Assembly (NCBI GenBank): GCA_030695265.1
Contig: JAUYTA010000060.1
Location: forward strand, 1-7,708
Origin: Bacteroidota bacterium
GTDB taxonomy: Bacteria > Bacteroidota > Bacteroidia > Bacteroidales > Prolixibacteraceae
Direction of reading: 5' to 3'
DNA: 7,708 bases
Part shown: positions 1 to 6,602 of the stretch, piece after piece
Layout of the letters: the number at the start of each line of letters is the position of its first letter
How positions within the stretch are numbered: position 1 is the stretch's first letter
Notes under the pieces: generated by a model
The model's input: the letters and a program-made list of their open reading frames with translations, nothing else
What the model was told of the DNA's origin: nothing
Databases searched by the model: none
Made by a program: the position numbers and the translations under genes

Positions 1-1077
1 GATATAGGTGCTTTTGAACTTGGCGGAATCCCAACTACTGCTCCTGTTGTTCAATTTGAATCTCCTGTTAATGGTCAGGTTAACTCTCAGGGACCTGTTA
101 CTTTGATTGTCGATGTGACCTCTTCGTCGGGAGAAATTGCCAAAGTCGAATTTTACAAAGAGGGTAAAATCGCGGAAATTAGCCAGCCCCCTTACCAATA
201 TACAACTCCTGATTTATCTGCTGGAAATTATAATTACAGGGCAAGGGCTATCGATATTTATGGTAATATCTCTTCGTTTGCCAACGTATCTTTTAAGGTT
301 CAAAGTTTAGATGGAAACATGATTGTGAACGGTGAATTCGACTTCGGACTAACCGCCTGGCAACTGGCTGATTATACCGGTCCTGATTATACCCCGGGAA
401 CAAACAGCGCATCTGTAATCCAATCAGGAGGTTTATCAGGTGAGAATGCTGCACAGATAAAGATTACCAGTATAAATAATCAGAACTGGACCATTCAGCT
501 TTCCCAAAAACCAACTTCTTTTAACCTGAAAAAAGGAAATACCTACGAAATAAGTTTTCAGGCAAAAGCTGCATCCGATCGCACGATAACTTCTGCAATC
601 AGAGGAAATACGACCAATACTGATTTCTTTAATCAGACTGTTTCATTGACCAAAGATGCAACTTCATACGGACCATATACTTACACCTGCAAGGATGACA
701 CTGTTTCGAATGAAAGTGGTTTTACCTTTTCATTCTATATGGCGAAGGGCGTTTTAGCGGATGTATTTTTAGACAAGGTGGTGGTCAAAGATGTTACAGT
801 CCCGACCGTAAATATTGAAACACCAAACTCTGAGCAACAAATTGCCTTATTTCCAAACCCTGCAAGTGATGTGCTGAATTTACTGTTACCCGATTTGGGA
901 GGAAATCTGCGGATTCAAATTTACAGCCTTACCGGGCAGTTGATGAGTGAAAATTTAATCGATGCTCAAAATGCTCAAGCAGAATTAAATGTACGAACCT
1001 TACCAAATGGTATTTATTTACTGACCATTAAAGGAAACAATGGTTCTCAAACTAAAAAGTTTATTGTTAGCCGATAG
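1..1077 (+). CDS. C-terminal part of a large secreted protein with Ig-like domain, carbohydrate-binding-like module and T9SS sorting tail (5' end outside window)
   Basis: The frame is open from base 1 to a TAG at 1075-1077, giving 358 visible residues; the true start lies upstream. Seen in order: residues 1-7 read DIGAFEL, the motif that commonly closes right-handed beta-helix 'choice-of-anchor Q' proteins; about 13-100 look like a bacterial Ig-like domain (FESPVNGQV, then VEFYKEGKI and YRARAIDIYGN); about 105-265 look like a CBM4/9-type jelly-roll module (NGEFDFGLTAWQL, then FLDKVVVKD); about 282-358 form a type A T9SS sorting domain (LFPNPASD, IQIYSLTGQL, LPNGIYLLTIKG, ending KKFIVSR). The product is therefore expected to cross the outer membrane by T9SS and stay on the surface or be released. 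Substrate and activity cannot be told because any catalytic or helix repeats lie outside the window; carbohydrate binding is inferred from fold-like sequence only. The GH30 remnant directly downstream suggests a glycan-use neighbourhood. Confidence 0.93.
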   Translation, partial: DIGAFELGGIPTTAPVVQFESPVNGQVNSQGPVTLIVDVTSSSGEIAKVEFYKEGKIAEISQPPYQYTTPDLSAGNYNYRARAIDIYGNISSFANVSFKVQSLDGNMIVNGEFDFGLTAWQLADYTGPDYTPGTNSASVIQSGGLSGENAAQIKITSINNQNWTIQLSQKPTSFNLKKGNTYEISFQAKAASDRTITSAIRGNTTNTDFFNQTVSLTKDATSYGPYTYTCKDDTVSNESGFTFSFYMAKGVLADVFLDKVVVKDVTVPTVNIETPNSEQQIALFPNPASDVLNLLLPDLGGNLRIQIYSLTGQLMSENLIDAQNAQAELNVRTLPNGIYLLTIKGNNGSQTKKFIVSR

Positions 1078-1091
1078 AATTTGTAAAGAAC

Positions 1092-1277
1092 GAAAATCAG
1101 CAGATAGTATTATATTGGATTCATTCCTGGTTCAGGACATTCAAATACTTTAGCCGAAGTTTTTGCCAAATTGCCTGAGGCTTCCCAAAAGGAAATTGTG
1201 ACTACCAATTTCAATCCTAAAAAGGAATTGACTACAAGTTAACCTGCACAAATATTGCCAGTTGCGATTTTTCAAAT
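1092..1277 (+). pseudogene. Decayed N-terminal fragment of a GH30 (glucosylceramidase-like) glycoside hydrolase
   Basis: No intact gene is annotated here, but conceptual translation in shifting frames gives a continuous resemblance to the start of the GH30 catalytic domain. Bases 1092-1112 read ENQQIVL. Frame 1 from 1114 reads IGFIPGSGHSNTLAEVFAKL, then PEASQKEIVTTNFNPKK up to 1224, followed by frame-1 codons to a TAA at 1240. The frame starting at 1224 reads GIDYKLTCTNIASCDFSN to 1277. Human GBA1 has the same order: GFGGAMTDAA, about 20 residues, then YFSEEGIGYN and MASCDFS. The second shift fits loss of one base in the A-run at 1219-1223. There is no start codon, a TAG interrupts frame 1 at 1105, and both catalytic glutamates of the family would lie downstream of the break, so it cannot encode an enzyme. 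The family match is from memory of GH30 motifs, not from a search. Confidence 0.68.
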
Positions 1278-1278
1278 A

Positions 1279-1327
1279 AAAAAACAAAAACCTCTCATTC
1301 GTTCTGAATGAGAGGTTTTTGTTTTTT
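1279..1327. terminator. Strong symmetrical hairpin, probable bidirectional intrinsic terminator
   Basis: Bases 1279-1300 and 1306-1327 are perfect reverse complements (22 bp) around a 5-base loop, GTTCT. The core is CCTCTCATTC/GAATGAGAGG, flanked by A-rich and T-rich arms, so an RNA read in either direction ends in a U-rich 3' arm. On the plus strand it would end transcription of the T9SS protein gene 200 bases upstream, across the GH30 remnant. No minus-strand gene approaches it from the right within the window. Confidence 0.85.
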
Positions 1328-1807
1328 AGTATATTTTGATTGGGCACAGACAAAAAAAATCCGCATTAATTCTATTGTAAAAATCCCAGATTACAGGATT
1401 TGAGTGCCTAACTGATCAAACTTCCTACGGTAGATAAACTACTCCCGCCGAAGCGGTACTGGGCCTGTTTTAGCAGTCAAAAGCGTACTCGGGTCAATTA
1501 AAAATGTTGAATTTTCCAAATGATGAATTAATGCGGATAATATCCTTTGACGTATGTGTTAGAACGATTTGTTGATACCAAAGATATGTGCTCATTTTCA
1601 AATATCCAATTAAATCAAGTGATTTAATAACATGTTGACAATATCTGGCTGATTACCAGAATACTTACGTATCATATTTTTAACTGGCATAACTTTTTAT
1701 GCTTCTAATCGTAAAAAAATCGTTATTTTACGCGGATTCCGCAATATTCAGCCTTTCCTGCCTTCAAAAAAAAACTTCAAAATAGTCGGTATTTTTATGC
1801 TATTTAT
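1328..1807. other. Long intergenic stretch without a recognisable gene
   Basis: About 480 bases with frequent stops in all frames and no frame resembling a family I know. It holds three small inverted repeats: CCGC-CGAA-GCGG at 1445-1456, GCATAA-CTTT-TTATGC at 1687-1702, and CGTAAAA/TTTTACG at 1710-1716 and 1726-1732. None has a T-run placed like a terminator. A short frame at 1436-1501 has coding-like composition but is only 21 codons long with no start. The stretch may be old decayed sequence continuing from the GH30 remnant, or simple spacer. Confidence 0.6.
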
Positions 1808-1838
1808 TTTGCCAGTGAAAAAAGTAGTTCTATATTTG
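1808..1838 (+). promoter_or_regulatory. Bacteroidota-type promoter upstream of the tRNA genes
   Basis: TTTG at 1808-1811 and TATATTTG at 1831-1838 are separated by 19 bases. This is an exact match to the known Bacteroidota housekeeping consensus, TTTG at -33 and TAnnTTTG at -7. Transcription would start near 1844-1846 and read through the 37-codon ORF at 1861 and both tRNA genes to the terminator at 2145-2178. Confidence 0.8.
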
Positions 1839-1935
1839 CACGCACATTCACAAAGGCTGAATGACTAGTGAAATCAAGAGAAATCGCTGGTGGAAATTAA
1901 AGATTGGAGTAGATTTAATTCTGTTACAATACCAG

Positions 1936-2025
<90 letters not shown>

Positions 2026-2047
2026 ATTAAAATACTGAAATTAACAT

Positions 2048-2120
2048 CGGGGTGTAGTACAGTTGGTAGTATGCCTGGTTTGGGACCAGGAGGTCGTCGG
2101 TTCGAGTCCGGCCACCCCGA
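2048..2120 (+). tRNA. tRNA-Pro (anticodon TGG)
   Basis: Acceptor CGGGGTG (2048-2054) pairs with CACCCCG (2113-2119), leaving discriminator A2120. The C1-G72 pair plus A73 is the known identity signature of bacterial proline tRNA. The anticodon stem is CCTGG/CCAGG (2074-2078, 2086-2090) around the loop TTTGGGA, with anticodon TGG at 2081-2083. The T-arm is GTCGG-TTCGAGT-CCGGC with one T-G pair. CCA is not encoded. It starts 23 bases after tRNA-Ser with no promoter between, so the two are likely cut from one transcript. A small stem, TTGGG/CCCAA (2126-2130, 2138-2142), lies between its 3' end and the terminator. Confidence 0.96.
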
Positions 2121-2144
2121 CAAAATTGGGAGCCAGACCCAAAT

Positions 2145-2178
2145 AAAAGACCGCAAATCAATGATTTAGCGGTCTTTT
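2145..2178. terminator. Terminator shared by the tRNA genes and the lnt operon
   Basis: AAAAGACCGC (2145-2154) pairs with GCGGTCTTTT (2169-2178). AAATCA/TGATTT (2155-2160, 2162-2167) can extend the stem inward past a single bulged A. A T-run (2175-2179) follows on the plus strand and an A-rich stretch (2141-2148) precedes it, so it can act in both directions. The lnt stop codon (2166-2168, minus strand) lies inside the hairpin, so one element appears to end both converging transcripts. Confidence 0.85.
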
Positions 2179-3758
2179 TGCTTTTGTATCATCAGATAAA
2201 TCAATATCAGGCCTGACAAAAACATACTTACCCGACCTAAATAATCGCCATACAGCACATAGAATGTGATCGTATTGTTTATCCGTGTCTCCGAAATGAT
2301 TGCAGTATTGGTATTTACATATGATTTTTTGACCACATCGCCTTTCTGATTTATGAAACCCGAAATACCGGTATTGGCGCTTCGTACAATACTTCTGCGG
2401 GTTTCAATGGCCCTCAGCCTTGAATAGGAGAAATGTTGTTCTACGCCGGGCGAATCTTTCCACCAGCCATCGTTGGTTATTACAAAAATCAAATTTGCCC
2501 CATTCGCGACAGCATTTCCCACATGCGCTCCAAAAGCTGATTCAAAACAAATAACTGATCCAATCTTATCATGGTTTGCTCCATCGAAAACGGTTATTTG
2601 GTCTGCTGAGGATAAACTGCCGCTGACTCCGCCCAAATCGACAGAATATTTCCGGAGAAATGAAAAGTATTTTTCAAATGGCATCTTTTCAACGCCACTA
2701 ACCAGCAAACTTTTATGCCCAACCTGAACTTTGCGCGAATGATCAACCATTAAAGCAGAATTGAAAACATTGTATGACCGGCCATCGTCAGTTTGGCGTG
2801 CCGAAGAAGATACAGTTTCTCCTGCAACAATTTCCTTTTTGGTCATGGCACCGACAACAAACCTGACATTCTGATATTTATCTATCAAAGAATTAACTGG
2901 CTGTAATACCGCATTTTGATTTATTTCCAGATCTTCCCACATTTGCGCAAGTGCAGTTTCAGGAGCCAAAACATAATCGGTTGAATCTGTAATAATTGTT
3001 TCAGCAAGAGAAATTAAACGCTGGGTTTGCTCTTCGTTGCTCATTCCCGAAAATTTCTCTGTGAACGGATCAATGTTGGGCTGCAGAACCAGAACCTCGC
3101 GAACTTGGCCATTTTCTTTGTAGTTGTGATACTGGAATATTGACAGGCAAACAGGCAATAGAATAATCGCAAGAGAAAAGCTTCCAAATTTAACCGCTTC
3201 AGGCATTTCCTTTCTGAAAATACTTTTAACAAACCTGAATATCAATACATTGCTCAATAAAACCCAAAGCGATCCCCCCAATACTCCGGTAAACTCGTAC
3301 CACTGCACCAACTTTACCGAATTGGCAAATCCGTTTCCAAGCGTCAGCCAGGGCCAGTTTATCGACCAGTTAAAATGTAGAAATTCGAATGTCAGCCAGA
3401 AAACGACCAACGAAAGATACCCGGCTCTGGCAGCAAATTTCCGACAAACCAAATGCATCATCCACCATACAAAAGCCATCAGAAACGCATTAATGACGGC
3501 AATAATTATCATTCCTGAAATGGAAACACAGGCTATCCACCAGGTTGACAACACATTCCAAACAAGAAAACTTAACAGAGCGTATAAAAAAAGTACAATG
3601 CTCTTTTGACTTTGTTTTTTACGGGTAATTTGATCTTCAACAAAAAGTAAAGGGATAAAAGCAATAAACATTGACGAGGAAAAAGATGGGCAAATCCAGG
3701 GCAAACTCAGTAATAAGCCTGAAACAACCGAAAGCAATAAAAGCGTTTTCCTGCCCAT
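2166..3758 (-). CDS. lnt: Apolipoprotein N-acyltransferase
   Basis: Integral membrane enzyme that moves an acyl chain from phospholipid to the amino group of the diacylglyceryl-cysteine of lipoproteins, the last step of lipoprotein maturation. The first 210 residues are mostly hydrophobic segments with conserved-looking patches (FEFLHFNWSINWPWLTLGN near 125-143). A nitrilase-like domain follows (about 222-490), then a last membrane segment (about 505-525). Counting from a TTG three bases upstream, the catalytic triad is E268 (LAPET), K350 (VGHKS) and C405 (VICFES), matching the Glu-Lys-Cys of E. coli Lnt, and GVEKMPF fits the active-site loop. I choose the ATG at 3758 (530 residues); the TTG at 3761 is the alternative. 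It is the last gene of the minus-strand operon, 12 bases after the metallophosphatase stop, and no Shine-Dalgarno site is evident. Its stop lies within the shared terminator. Length is normal and the gene appears intact. Confidence 0.95.
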   Translation of the reverse strand: MGRKTLLLLSVVSGLLLSLPWICPSFSSSMFIAFIPLLFVEDQITRKKQSQKSIVLFLYALLSFLVWNVLSTWWIACVSISGMIIIAVINAFLMAFVWWMMHLVCRKFAARAGYLSLVVFWLTFEFLHFNWSINWPWLTLGNGFANSVKLVQWYEFTGVLGGSLWVLLSNVLIFRFVKSIFRKEMPEAVKFGSFSLAIILLPVCLSIFQYHNYKENGQVREVLVLQPNIDPFTEKFSGMSNEEQTQRLISLAETIITDSTDYVLAPETALAQMWEDLEINQNAVLQPVNSLIDKYQNVRFVVGAMTKKEIVAGETVSSSARQTDDGRSYNVFNSALMVDHSRKVQVGHKSLLVSGVEKMPFEKYFSFLRKYSVDLGGVSGSLSSADQITVFDGANHDKIGSVICFESAFGAHVGNAVANGANLIFVITNDGWWKDSPGVEQHFSYSRLRAIETRRSIVRSANTGISGFINQKGDVVKKSYVNTNTAIISETRINNTITFYVLYGDYLGRVSMFLSGLILIYLMIQKQKDR

Positions 3759-3770
3759 CAAAAAAATGAT

Positions 3771-4685
3771 CTAAAGATTATTTACAGTTGCAGTAAATGC
3801 TTTTCTCCTTCGGGCACGATCGAAAATAAATTCGATCTTTCCGGCAGCCAAAGCAGCCCAGCCAGCCTGATTGACCAAAATCTGATTTCCTTTGGCATTT
3901 TCCAAAACCGTTGGCTTATCAAGAAATGTGTGGGAATGACCACCAATAATAAGGTCGGTATATTTGGTTTGGGGGGCAAGGCTCACATCACTGATTTTGC
4001 GGTTTGAGTAGGAATAGCCAAGATGCGACAGACAAATGACCAAATCACACTTGTGATCTTTTTTCAGCAATCGCTCCATTTTAAGAGCTGTCGTCAATGG
4101 ATCAAGATATTGCGTATTTCCATAATTCAATTTACCAACCAAACCGTCCAATTCAATGCCCAGTCCGTAAATGCCGATTTTTATTCCGCCTTTTTCCAGA
4201 ATATGACAGGGCTTAACAGAATCAGCCAAAATGGTATCCGAAAAATCATAATTGCTCGAAACCATCGGGAACTTGGCAAATCTCAAAGCTGAAAGAATAT
4301 CGGGCAGTCCGTTATCAAACTCATGATTTCCAATTGTCCCGGCATCATATCCGATTTGGCTCATAAGTTTCATTATCAAATCGCCTTTGAAATAATTAAA
4401 ATAGGGTGTCCCCTGAAACATATCACCCGCATCGAGCAATAAAAAGTTCGGATTTTCAGACCGGCATTTGGAAACCAGTGAAGCAAGACGCACCATGCCG
4501 CCGCGACCGCCATATTCGGCATGTGAATCATCAAACGGATCGATGTGGTAATGCATATCATTGGTGTGCATTACCGTCAGTTTTACAAGTTCACCCGAAG
4601 CAAACAATTCATTCGGAAATATCCCCAATGACAAGGCGCTTCCACCCAATAGGGATTGTTTTAAAAATATTCTTCTATTGCTCAT
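3771..4685 (-). CDS. Tat-exported metallophosphatase, catalytic half of a split 5'-nucleotidase
   Basis: Calcineurin-like phosphoesterase of the UshA/5'-nucleotidase type, about 304 residues, predicted to use a two-metal centre to hydrolyse nucleotide phosphates outside the cytoplasm. The N-terminus MSNRRIFLKQSLLGG is a clear twin-arginine signal ending near FASG. Counting from the chosen start, the metal and catalytic motifs are all present: TNDMH (D43, H45), DAGDMFQG (D88), GNHEFDNG (N120, H121), LSHLG (H221) and GGHSHTF (H250, H252). The chain stops where UshA would enter its substrate-binding domain; that domain is encoded by the gene just upstream. An in-frame ATG at 4700 exists, but the ATG at 4685 is preferred because GGGAGG lies 7 bases before it and it gives a compact Tat signal. 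It overlaps the upstream gene by 11 bases, implying coupled translation. The true substrate (nucleotide, sugar nucleotide or other) is not visible. Confidence 0.92.
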   Translation of the reverse strand: MSNRRIFLKQSLLGGSALSLGIFPNELFASGELVKLTVMHTNDMHYHIDPFDDSHAEYGGRGGMVRLASLVSKCRSENPNFLLLDAGDMFQGTPYFNYFKGDLIMKLMSQIGYDAGTIGNHEFDNGLPDILSALRFAKFPMVSSNYDFSDTILADSVKPCHILEKGGIKIGIYGLGIELDGLVGKLNYGNTQYLDPLTTALKMERLLKKDHKCDLVICLSHLGYSYSNRKISDVSLAPQTKYTDLIIGGHSHTFLDKPTVLENAKGNQILVNQAGWAALAAGKIEFIFDRARRRKAFTATVNNL

Positions 4686-5433
4686 TGAAAATCCTCCCAT
4701 CTTCTTTTACCTCAATAATTCCATTCTTTTTATAATCGTCGCTCAAAACCCGTATCAAGACATCCCGTATTTTCAACCCGGTATTTATTCTTTCTTCCGG
4801 ATTGTCGAACATGCTCATCTGATCGCCTCCATTGGCAATATAATCGTTGGTAACCAGCCAGTATGAAGCTTTTGTATCAATCGTTTTATCAGCAACAATC
4901 AAACTTGAAACCTTTCCGTTTCTGATTCCAAGCTTCATGCCTGCAACCCCCTCTCCTCTCCTGCCAGCAATTTTTTCAGCCATCAGCGTAAACGATGCTC
5001 CTGAAATTTTAATCAGCACAATTTCATTTTCGAATGGCATCAATTCAAAAATATGTTGCGCTGTAATTTCGCCTTGAGGCAAAGATGCCCGAAGTCCACC
5101 ATAATTGACATAGGCAGCGTCAGGTTGAACCTTTAAATTTTGTTTCAAACAGTAGGAAGCTGCTGAATTCAGCAGAATATCAGAAACCAGATTGGTTAAT
5201 TTACTTTCAGGTTTGCCTTTTACAAGTGGCGCCGAACTGACCGTTACCAGCGTGGACATATCATGTTCAATACTGTCACGGTATGGTTTGACCATTGTTT
5301 CAACCAACAAATCGGGCGGACCTACATTCGAATCAATTGAAATATTTTTTGTATTTACTTCGTGTACAACGAGATGCTTGTTACAGGAAAATAATATTAA
5401 AATGATAGAAAAAGTGAGGAATAAACGGCGCAT
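4675..5433 (-). CDS. Lipoprotein with 5'-nucleotidase C-terminal (substrate-binding) domain
   Basis: About 252 residues. The start is set at the ATG at 5433 (MRRLFLTFSIILILFSC), because the open frame further upstream (to 5499) adds 22 residues before an obvious signal. LFSC at residues 14-17 is a lipobox, so Cys17 should be lipidated and the protein membrane-anchored. The rest is the 5_nucleotid_C domain: LTNLVSDILL, then NYGGLR (about 110-115), GEITAQHIFELMPFEN (about 121-136) and TNDYIANGGDQM (about 195-206), the landmarks of the base-binding domain in UshA-type enzymes. It has no metal-binding phosphatase motifs and so cannot act alone by the known mechanism; its partner is presumably the metallophosphatase it overlaps. 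It is the first gene of the operon, 107 bases from the divergent amidase gene. I found no convincing consensus promoter in that gap (the best minus-strand match, TATCTTTA, lacks a good -33 element). Confidence 0.9.
   Translation of the reverse strand: MRRLFLTFSIILILFSCNKHLVVHEVNTKNISIDSNVGPPDLLVETMVKPYRDSIEHDMSTLVTVSSAPLVKGKPESKLTNLVSDILLNSAASYCLKQNLKVQPDAAYVNYGGLRASLPQGEITAQHIFELMPFENEIVLIKISGASFTLMAEKIAGRRGEGVAGMKLGIRNGKVSSLIVADKTIDTKASYWLVTNDYIANGGDQMSMFDNPEERINTGLKIRDVLIRVLSDDYKKNGIIEVKEDGRIFNEQ
4693..4698 (-). promoter_or_regulatory. Strong Shine-Dalgarno site for the metallophosphatase
   Basis: On the minus strand GGGAGG lies 7 bases before the ATG at 4685. It is an unusually good site for a Bacteroidota-like genome, where most starts, including those of the other genes here, lack one. 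It decides between the two possible starts of the metallophosphatase and lies inside the coding sequence of the preceding lipoprotein gene. Confidence 0.7.
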
Positions 5434-5540
5434 TGAAGTATATTTAAAAATGTTATTCTGATAAAAAAATAGCTGTTCTACGGATAAAGATAAAAACAAA
5501 TCAGAATTAAAATCGTTTATTGAATAAAATATAATTGCTC

Positions 5541-6602
5541 ATGGTTTCATATATATCCCGCACACATTTTGAACTCAATACATACAGAATATTAATTGCT
5601 TCACTTTTGCTGCTTATGGCCTGCACTGCTTTCGCTCAGGATTACAAAACAATAACGGCAAAAAAAGGAGACGGAATCTATTCAGTACTGAAACAGAACG
5701 GGCTTTCACCCGGTGAATATCTTAATCAGTTTATTGAACTGAACAAAACAAAACTGGGAAAGGACAACGCACTTATTATTGGCAGAACATACCGGCTACC
5801 CGTCGTTGCAGAAAAAGACACGATCATTCGGAATTCAGCACCTGTTTCGGAAGCTCCTCAGGAAAAGATCATTTATGAAATTTTTGGTGATAAATACAAA
5901 GAAGTTACCATCAGAAGCAGGGAACTCAGCAAGGCAGTTTATTATTTAATGAGTGGGCATGGCGGTCCTGATCCCGGTGCAATTGGCAGCTTAAACGGAC
6001 ACCTGCTCTGCGAAGACGAATATGCTTACGATGTGACTTTACGACTTGCCCGAAGCCTGATAGAAAGGGGAGCAACCGTATACATGATTATCCGGGATCC
6101 AAACGATGGCATACGCGATGATCAGTTTCTAACTCCCGACCGGGATGAAGTTTGTTTTCCGAACGATCCAATTCCGCTCAATCAGCTTGCACGTCTGCGC
6201 CAAAGTACCGAAGCAGTTAACAAGCTGTATATTCAGAACAAAGGCAAATTCCAGCGATTGGTGGTTATTCATATTGATTCACGAAGCCAGAAAGAAAATA
6301 TCGATGTATTTTTCTATCACGACAAAAGAAGCGATACCGGTAAAAACCTGGCCAATACTTTAAAGGACACATTCGGTGAAAGGTATGCCCGTCACCAACC
6401 AACAAGAGGTTACAACGGTTCAGTTTCGGAGCGGAATCTTTATGTCATTAAAAATTCATTTCCACCCTCTGTTTTCATTGAATTGGGAAACATCAACCAC
6501 ACCCGCGACCAGAAACGGTTCATTTTCTCCGACAACCGCCAGGCTGTTTCAAACTGGCTCAGAGACGGATTAATTCACGACTTCAATAAAAGTTTCAAAT
6601 GA
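5541..6602 (+). CDS. Secreted LysM and N-acetylmuramoyl-L-alanine amidase (Amidase_3)
   Basis: Zinc hydrolase that cuts the bond between muramic acid and the stem peptide, acting in the periplasm in cell separation or wall turnover. The start is taken at ATG 5541 (353 residues); a TTG at 5535 is possible. Residues 1 to about 33 form a signal peptide with a long polar start and the core ILIASLLLLMA, most likely cleaved near AFAQ. About 36-89 are LysM-like (KKGDGIYSVLKQNGLS, then GRTYRLPVV). About 128-350 are the amidase domain, with ligands in SGHGGPDPGA (H140), CEDEYAYD (E158 or E160) and VVIHIDS (H244), and the catalytic Glu in VFIELGNINH (E314). A 40-residue linker separates the domains. 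It is divergent from the nucleotidase operon, and its TGA overlaps the ATG of the next gene. The target (septum or whole wall) cannot be told from sequence. Confidence 0.93.
   Translation: MVSYISRTHFELNTYRILIASLLLLMACTAFAQDYKTITAKKGDGIYSVLKQNGLSPGEYLNQFIELNKTKLGKDNALIIGRTYRLPVVAEKDTIIRNSAPVSEAPQEKIIYEIFGDKYKEVTIRSRELSKAVYYLMSGHGGPDPGAIGSLNGHLLCEDEYAYDVTLRLARSLIERGATVYMIIRDPNDGIRDDQFLTPDRDEVCFPNDPIPLNQLARLRQSTEAVNKLYIQNKGKFQRLVVIHIDSRSQKENIDVFFYHDKRSDTGKNLANTLKDTFGERYARHQPTRGYNGSVSERNLYVIKNSFPPSVFIELGNINHTRDQKRFIFSDNRQAVSNWLRDGLIHDFNKSFK

Noticed and set aside
1150..1353. A 67-codon minus-strand ORF
   Set aside because: It runs through the perfect hairpin and antisense to the GH30 remnant, and its residues match no family I know.
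1445..1456. CCGC-CGAA-GCGG mini-hairpin
   Set aside because: A four-pair stem with no T-run and no gene to serve; it may be chance.
1436..1501. A short plus-strand frame with coding-like composition (LLPPKRYWACFSSQKRTRVN)
   Set aside because: Only 21 codons, no start, and no family recognised; too short to call a transposase or other remnant.
2473..2727. Plus-strand ORFs inside lnt and the nucleotidase genes (also 3250-3609, 4406-4735, 5192-5461)
   Set aside because: Antisense shadows of well-supported minus-strand genes, with no family features of their own.
5434..5540. Promoters in the divergent gap between the nucleotidase operon and the amidase
   Set aside because: Promoters are expected here, but no pair of elements with correct spacing matches the Bacteroidota consensus on either strand.
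5589..5642. LMAC in the amidase signal peptide as a lipobox
   Set aside because: Methionine at -2 is unusual for a lipobox, and a normal signal peptidase I site (AFAQ) follows within five residues, so a soluble periplasmic enzyme is preferred.
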